This document shows positions 60,006 through 64,000 of a DNA stretch of 64,000 bases, piece after piece. This stretch comes from Paenibacillus pedocola (GTDB lineage: Bacteria; Bacillota; Bacilli; Paenibacillales; Paenibacillaceae), in NCBI RefSeq assembly GCF_031599675.1, contig NZ_CP134223.1, positions 3,968,001 through 4,032,000 of the forward strand, read 5' to 3'. The first letter of the stretch is position 1; every line of letters begins with the position of its first letter. Position numbers and translations under genes: made by a program. The notes under the pieces were generated by a model that saw nothing but the letters and a program-made list of their open reading frames with translations, made no database searches and had not been told where the DNA came from.

Positions 60006-60848
60006 TTAATAGGCTAACCGATAATACGGAAGATTGAGTACCGGCACAAAGCCCAGCTTCTGCGCGAGATTATACGATCCTTCATTCTCCAGACGGCAGG
60101 CCCAGACGGGTTCCAGCCCGCGGTCCAGGCAGTAATCAATCAAGGCCGAGCTGACGGAGAATGCATAACCTTTTCCCCGGTATTTGTGCGCCGTCTCAAT
60201 GCCAATCTCCAGCTGATTCTGTGCGCAGCAGGCTGAGAACGCAGTCGCGGCTATTTCGCCGTCCCGCAGCAAAGTGTATCCTATCCCCTCCGCTTCAAAA
60301 TGTGCCGCATCCCGCCAGAAAAAACGGGGCACCACACCTTCTGCCAGCGCGCCAAACTGCTCTTTGGTGGTCTGTACGATCAATTCATCCTGCTTAAAAA
60401 ACTGCTCCCTGGCAGTAAGGTAAGCCTGCCGGTCGAAGCGGAAATTAACCCTTGTATTCAGCTGAATGGCCCGGGGGTTACTGCCCTCCGGCAAGTCAGA
60501 TCCGTTGACAAGCATACCATTATGCATAGTCCGAATAGAATCGGTTAGGCTGGTCCAGTCTCCTGCCGGATCTGCCTGCAGCCACTCCGCCGCCCGTCTG
60601 GTTTCGGATTTATTGGTCACGTAATCAAAGAGCGAGCGTTCAAAGGTTTCATCGCCTCTTTCTCCAAATAAAAGTGACATGCCATAAGAATGAACCACAT
60701 AAAAAGCGCGGGGACTGTCTGCACAATCCGCAAACACCTTCCCGCCAATATTCTGCTCCAGGACGCTTCTGGCGAATAACGTGTTTATTTTTACTTGATC
60801 CAGCACCGGTAAGGCCAGGTAATAGTCCCTGCTTTTCAGTTCAATCAT
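60006..60848 (-). CDS. GNAT acetyltransferase (GNA-type with N-terminal extension)
   Basis: A 280-residue GNAT of the two-part type: an N-terminal GNAT-like region from residue 1 to about 140 and a catalytic GNAT at 150-280. The acetyl-CoA motif reads IGIETAHKYRGKGYAFSVSSALI (about 222-244, HKYRGKGYA being the R/Q-x-x-G-x-G/A loop), ending EPVWACRLENEGSYNLAQKLGFV. Substrate unknown. ATG 60848 has GAGGAGAAGG upstream; a longer frame to 61004 extends back into the MBL gene and is not needed. Overlaps the MBL stop by 8 bases. Confidence 0.85.
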   Translation of the reverse strand: MIELKSRDYYLALPVLDQVKINTLFARSVLEQNIGGKVFADCADSPRAFYVVHSYGMSLLFGERGDETFERSLFDYVTNKSETRRAAEWLQADPAGDWTSLTDSIRTMHNGMLVNGSDLPEGSNPRAIQLNTRVNFRFDRQAYLTAREQFFKQDELIVQTTKEQFGALAEGVVPRFFWRDAAHFEAEGIGYTLLRDGEIAATAFSACCAQNQLEIGIETAHKYRGKGYAFSVSSALIDYCLDRGLEPVWACRLENEGSYNLAQKLGFVPVLNLPYYRLAY

Positions 60849-61800
60849 TGCCTTCTCCTCGCTTTTCGTTAACAAATTGTTTATACAGCCAACGGAAATT
60901 CCATTCAAAGACATGAGACATCTGCCACTCAGCAAAAGGTATAGGTATACCCCGAGCCATCCAGAAATCAGCTGATTCTCCGCTTGCTGCGGCTTGTTCT
61001 GCATAGATTTGAATTTCAGTAAGATAACTGATCATCTCACCAATGCTGCTGTGGTCTGTAACTTCCCCGTGGCCGGGAATCACCAGACTGAAATCAAGCT
61101 CTTGTCCGATCCGCTGCAGAATCTCTATCCATGCGGCCGGGAACCCGCTAAGCATAGCCGGATGTGATTTACTTAGTACCAGATCTCCGGCGATCAACAC
61201 CTTTGCATCTTCAATGTATACAAAGGCATCACTATCCGTATGCCCGCCGCCAAAGGTCAGGAGAGTCAGCGAACGCGCAGTCCCATGAATCATTAGCTTG
61301 TCTGAAAAGGTTAGTGCCGCGGTCCTTCTACGGATGCCGGGAACGGCCGCCAGCAGTGCAGCTTTATCCGCAATTTCATAGGCAAATGCAGATTGCAGCC
61401 TGAGGTCTTGTGCCGCATGCATGCCTTTCGTTAATCCCTCGATTTGTTTCTGCAATCCTTCCTGCCACACTTCCACTTCCGGAGCACCCTCTTTAGTCAG
61501 AATCTCCCGGGTAAGGTCAGTAGTGATGATCAGACTGTCCGCAAACATCTGATTCCCGTAATGATGATCTCCATGAAAATGCGTATTGACTATGTACTTC
61601 ACCGGTTTCCCGGTCAGCTCCAGGGCAGATTCCCGCAATATCCCAGCCGCTTCGGGAAGACAGAACGTATCTACTACAACTGTAATATCACCTAAATCAA
61701 CTACCGCAGCATTCCCCAACGCTCCGCTGCCCGGAATAACAATTGCCGCCCACACGCCTGAAGCTACTGAATGCAAGGTGAAGAATTTGTTCAATCTCAT
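60841..61800 (-). CDS. MBL-fold metallo-hydrolase
   Basis: A 319-residue metallo-beta-lactamase fold hydrolase. Zinc motif THFHGDHHYGNQ (HxHxDH, about residues 73-84), GGGHTDSDAFVY (about 190), the bridging Asp in VLIAGDLVLSKSHPAML, and the final His in VIPGHGEVTD. The group includes quinohaemoprotein-associated, glyoxalase II-like and lactonase enzymes; substrate unknown. Start ATG 61800 sits against GGGGGA; TTG 61794 is better spaced. Operon with the GNAT and lipoprotein genes. Confidence 0.88.
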   Translation of the reverse strand: MRLNKFFTLHSVASGVWAAIVIPGSGALGNAAVVDLGDITVVVDTFCLPEAAGILRESALELTGKPVKYIVNTHFHGDHHYGNQMFADSLIITTDLTREILTKEGAPEVEVWQEGLQKQIEGLTKGMHAAQDLRLQSAFAYEIADKAALLAAVPGIRRRTAALTFSDKLMIHGTARSLTLLTFGGGHTDSDAFVYIEDAKVLIAGDLVLSKSHPAMLSGFPAAWIEILQRIGQELDFSLVIPGHGEVTDHSSIGEMISYLTEIQIYAEQAAASGESADFWMARGIPIPFAEWQMSHVFEWNFRWLYKQFVNEKRGEGND

Positions 61801-62077
61801 TCCCCCAATGTGACAATAAAATTAACTGCCATTATACTATAAACTGGAAACTATTGAGCATTAGATTGTTCACAGTTCAAAGAGTGTTAGAAGACGGCTA
61901 GTTCCGGGACACAAGTATGAGTATGAATCCTGTCTCCCTGCCGGTTACAATCATCATCCTTTATAGATTATCAAGTGTTCCGCTGTAATATTTCCCTTTT
62001 AGAAAATTCTATTGACTTCTTACTTGATTTACGTTAGCTTTCTCACATATATAGTTTAGATTGAAAGGAAACTGCAG

Positions 62078-63115
62078 ATGATTATTCCAACTCCGGAAGT
62101 GAATTTCGAAGCTTCTCCCTTTTATAATCCCAGCCTGAAAAATGTCGTCATTCTCGCCACCGGAGGAACGATTGCCGGCAGCGGAGAAGCCCATAAAACC
62201 TTAAATTATGAACCCGGCGCCCTCCCGATACAAGATCTGCTGGACAGTGTCCCCCACCTGGAGCGGTTAGCTAATTGCGCAGGAATTCAGGTAAGCAATC
62301 TTTGCAGTGCCGACATTACCAGCGATCACTGGCTGACACTTGCTTCAATCATTAATACCTTGGCCCTGCGGGAGGATGTCCACGGGTTTGTGATTACTCA
62401 CGGAACAGATACTCTGGACGAGACCTCTTATTTCCTGAATCTGGTCATCAAGACGGATAAGCCGGTTATTATCACAGGCTCTATGCGCCCGGCCACGGCA
62501 ATCAGTGCAGACGGACCGCTGAACCTCTTCCAGTCTGTTGCGCTCGCTGCCAATCCGGACGCTTCCGGACAGGGCGTAATGGTCGTGTTTGCAGAGGGGA
62601 TCTACAGCGGCAGGGATGTTCAGAAGGTTAACACATTTAAGGCGAATGCTTTTGATGAACGGGATTTCGGCTGTCTCGGATATATGCGGGATGCCCAAGC
62701 CTTCTTTTACACCCGTTCTTTGAAAAAGCACACCATAGATGCACAGTTTGACGTCTCCTCCCTGACGGGACTGCCTGAGGTATCCGTCGCCTATTTCCAT
62801 GTAGATGCCAACCCTGGTATTCTGGATTACCTGTCCACGGTTTCCAAAGGAATTGTTATCGCCGGTGCAGGCGGAGGGATATACAGCAAACCGTGGATAG
62901 ATAAGGTAGGCGAGCTGAAAAACAACAATATCCCGGTGGTCCGCTGCTCGCGGATTTCCAGCGGGATAACGCTTAAAGATTCTTACATTGACCTCTCTGC
63001 TAATTCCATTCCCTGCAACAGTCTGGTGCCGCAAAAAGCACGGATTCTGCTCTCGCTGGCGCTGACACAAACCACACATTATGATGAAATCGCCGCTATG
63101 TTCAATGTGTACTGA
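62078..63115 (+). CDS. Type II-like L-asparaginase, cytoplasmic
   Basis: A 345-residue asparaginase converting Asn to Asp and ammonia. Active-site threonines: T34 in ILATGGTIAGSGEA and T114 with D115 in VITHGTDTLDETSYF, plus GSMRPATAISADGPLNLF. The motif set is closest to AnsB/AnsZ type II enzymes, but there is no signal peptide, so it probably acts in the cytoplasm. AAAGGAAACTGCAG precedes ATG 62078. A perfect terminator follows. Confidence 0.9.
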   Translation: MIIPTPEVNFEASPFYNPSLKNVVILATGGTIAGSGEAHKTLNYEPGALPIQDLLDSVPHLERLANCAGIQVSNLCSADITSDHWLTLASIINTLALREDVHGFVITHGTDTLDETSYFLNLVIKTDKPVIITGSMRPATAISADGPLNLFQSVALAANPDASGQGVMVVFAEGIYSGRDVQKVNTFKANAFDERDFGCLGYMRDAQAFFYTRSLKKHTIDAQFDVSSLTGLPEVSVAYFHVDANPGILDYLSTVSKGIVIAGAGGGIYSKPWIDKVGELKNNNIPVVRCSRISSGITLKDSYIDLSANSIPCNSLVPQKARILLSLALTQTTHYDEIAAMFNVY

Positions 63116-63127
63116 CAGGTAATGCAT

Positions 63128-63158
63128 AAACCCGCCCGTGTGAGTCACGGGCGGGTTT
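63128..63158 (+). terminator. Terminator of the asparaginase gene
   Basis: A 13-bp perfect stem (AAACCCGCCCGTG / CACGGGCGGGTTT, 5-nt loop) followed by CATTTCG. Confidence 0.85.
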
Positions 63159-63207
63159 CATTTCGTAAAAAGCTTGGCTGTGCTCAAATTTATTAGAGGC
63201 TTCCCGC

Positions 63208-64000
63208 TCACTCGGTATCTTTCTGTTCTTTTCCAAGCTCCTCCCCGGCCTCCATCTGTGCTCTCGCAGCTGTTGGAATCCGCAGCAGCGGCTTCCGCAC
63301 TCCTTCTCTGCCTTTCCGGCGCAGTTTCCCTACCGTGTAGACTCCGGCAAAGAACACAACAAACATTACTCCTGCAGCCAGTCCGCCGCCCTGTCCCGGA
63401 ATCAGCGGCATGCTTGCCAGAATGGCGAGCAGACTGACCATGGCAATCCATGAAGTATACGGATAACCGCGCAAGCCTTGCCGCTGGGTAAGCGAACTGC
63501 CCTGCCGTTTCCGCAGCCGGTAATGGCTCGCCATAATAATGAGATAGGAGAACAGCAGCGAGAAACCGCCGGAGCTGACCAGAAACAGGTATACCCCTTG
63601 CGGCAGCAGCATGCCAAGACCAAGACCGGCTAACATGGCTCCGCCGGAAATGAGGATCCCCCGGTAAGGGATATCTGTGCGGTCCCGCATCCAGGCCGGA
63701 GTGTGCCCTTCCTCCGCGAGTGAGCGGAGCATCCGGCCGAGGCCAAAGACGGAGGCAAGCATCGTCGAAAGAATCGCCGACACCAGCACTATGTTCATCA
63801 CCGTACCCGTCCAGCCCAGGCCGTAGCGGCTCAGCGCTGTCACAAACGGGCTGATTTGTTCAGATACGGCTGCTGTAGGCAGCAGGAGGAACAAAGCCGT
63901 CATGGCCGCGATATATAGCCCTACCAGCAGCAAGAGGGTATAGCGGATCGCTTTCGGGATGGTCACACCCGGGTTCCTTGCTTCTGAAGCAGCGAGTCCG
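63208..64000 (-). CDS. APC-family amino acid permease (5' end beyond window)
   Basis: The C-terminal 264 residues of an APC amino acid permease. Reading leftwards, the frame is open to base 64000 (GLAASEARNPGVTIPKAIRYT), matching the AGE..NP..TIPKAI segment in the middle of family members, so the N-terminal half is off the edge. Six membrane spans remain, with ISRYGLGWTG-like FVTALSRYGLGWTGTVMN and a conserved SSGGFSLLFSYLIIMASHYRLRKR. The tail is basic then Glu-rich. Substrate (for example GABA, proline or arginine) cannot be decided. Confidence 0.9.
   Translation of the reverse strand, partial: GLAASEARNPGVTIPKAIRYTLLLLVGLYIAAMTALFLLLPTAAVSEQISPFVTALSRYGLGWTGTVMNIVLVSAILSTMLASVFGLGRMLRSLAEEGHTPAWMRDRTDIPYRGILISGGAMLAGLGLGMLLPQGVYLFLVSSGGFSLLFSYLIIMASHYRLRKRQGSSLTQRQGLRGYPYTSWIAMVSLLAILASMPLIPGQGGGLAAGVMFVVFFAGVYTVGKLRRKGREGVRKPLLRIPTAARAQMEAGEELGKEQKDTE

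Noticed and set aside
62345..63148. Long leftward frame opposite the asparaginase
   Set aside because: Antisense to an enzyme with all active-site motifs; no start signal.
1..64000. CRISPR arrays, tRNA or rRNA genes, complete insertion sequences
   Set aside because: No regular direct repeats with spacers, no cloverleaf or rRNA blocks, and no transposase reading frame were seen by eye.

Overview
The window looks like ordinary chromosome of a low- to mid-GC Firmicute, most likely Paenibacillus or a close relative (Paenibacillaceae). This is inferred from gene content: strong AGGAGG-type ribosome binding sites, frequent GTG/TTG starts, many lipobox lipoproteins, a Bce-type peptide-antibiotic resistance module, LtaS-type lipoteichoic acid synthesis, a secreted GH5 mannanase with a mannan-binding module, YfmM, type II pantothenate kinase and a frataxin-like Fra protein. 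No rRNA, tRNA, CRISPR array, complete insertion sequence or prophage was seen. Many genes are one-to-three-gene units ended by clear intrinsic terminators.

Layout: 1-5 kb, small metabolic genes (phosphotransferase, merR-coaW, DinB, HAD). 5-10 kb, a lipoprotein, the ABC-F protein YfmM, an RclA-like flavin disulfide reductase and an MDR oxidoreductase. 10-17 kb, cell-surface genes (mannanase, LTA synthase, a large secreted protein) plus Fra. 17-19 kb, acetyltransferase and conserved unknowns. 19-26 kb, a complete oligopeptide ABC operon (oppA-B-C-D-F) with a 17-codon upstream ORF. 26-30 kb, a run of poorly characterised genes (AAA ATPase, zinc ribbon, GIY-YIG, DUF6530). 30-34 kb, a MarR-controlled DrrAB-like exporter. 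34-39 kb, regulators with their targets (LysE/AraC, AraC-GyrI, NAD(P)H oxidoreductase/LysR). 39-42 kb, lipase, alpha/beta hydrolase and histidine phosphatase. 42-48 kb, bceAB and bceRS separated by an oppositely oriented adenosine-deaminase-like gene. 48-52 kb, AraC/EamA, two decayed genes, and lipoproteins, one behind a candidate Crp/Fnr-type promoter. 52-58 kb, beta-lactamase-fold hydrolase, CPBP protease, a stalk-domain secreted protein and small unknowns. 58-64 kb, a Fur-box-controlled siderophore-esterase-like gene, GNAT and MBL genes, asparaginase, and an amino acid permease that runs off the end.

The least explained signal is a dispersed element present twice (about 19237-19420 and 45223-45440). 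Flanks and hairpin loop are conserved, but the 12-14 bp outer stem has a different sequence in each copy while staying fully self-complementary. That compensatory pattern argues for selection on structure (RNA or cruciform DNA). Other items of note are the short ORF ahead of oppA, a 47-bp operator over the marR promoter, a textbook Fur box, a Bce-type operator, and an acetyltransferase gene interrupted by one in-frame TAG next to a VOC-family remnant.
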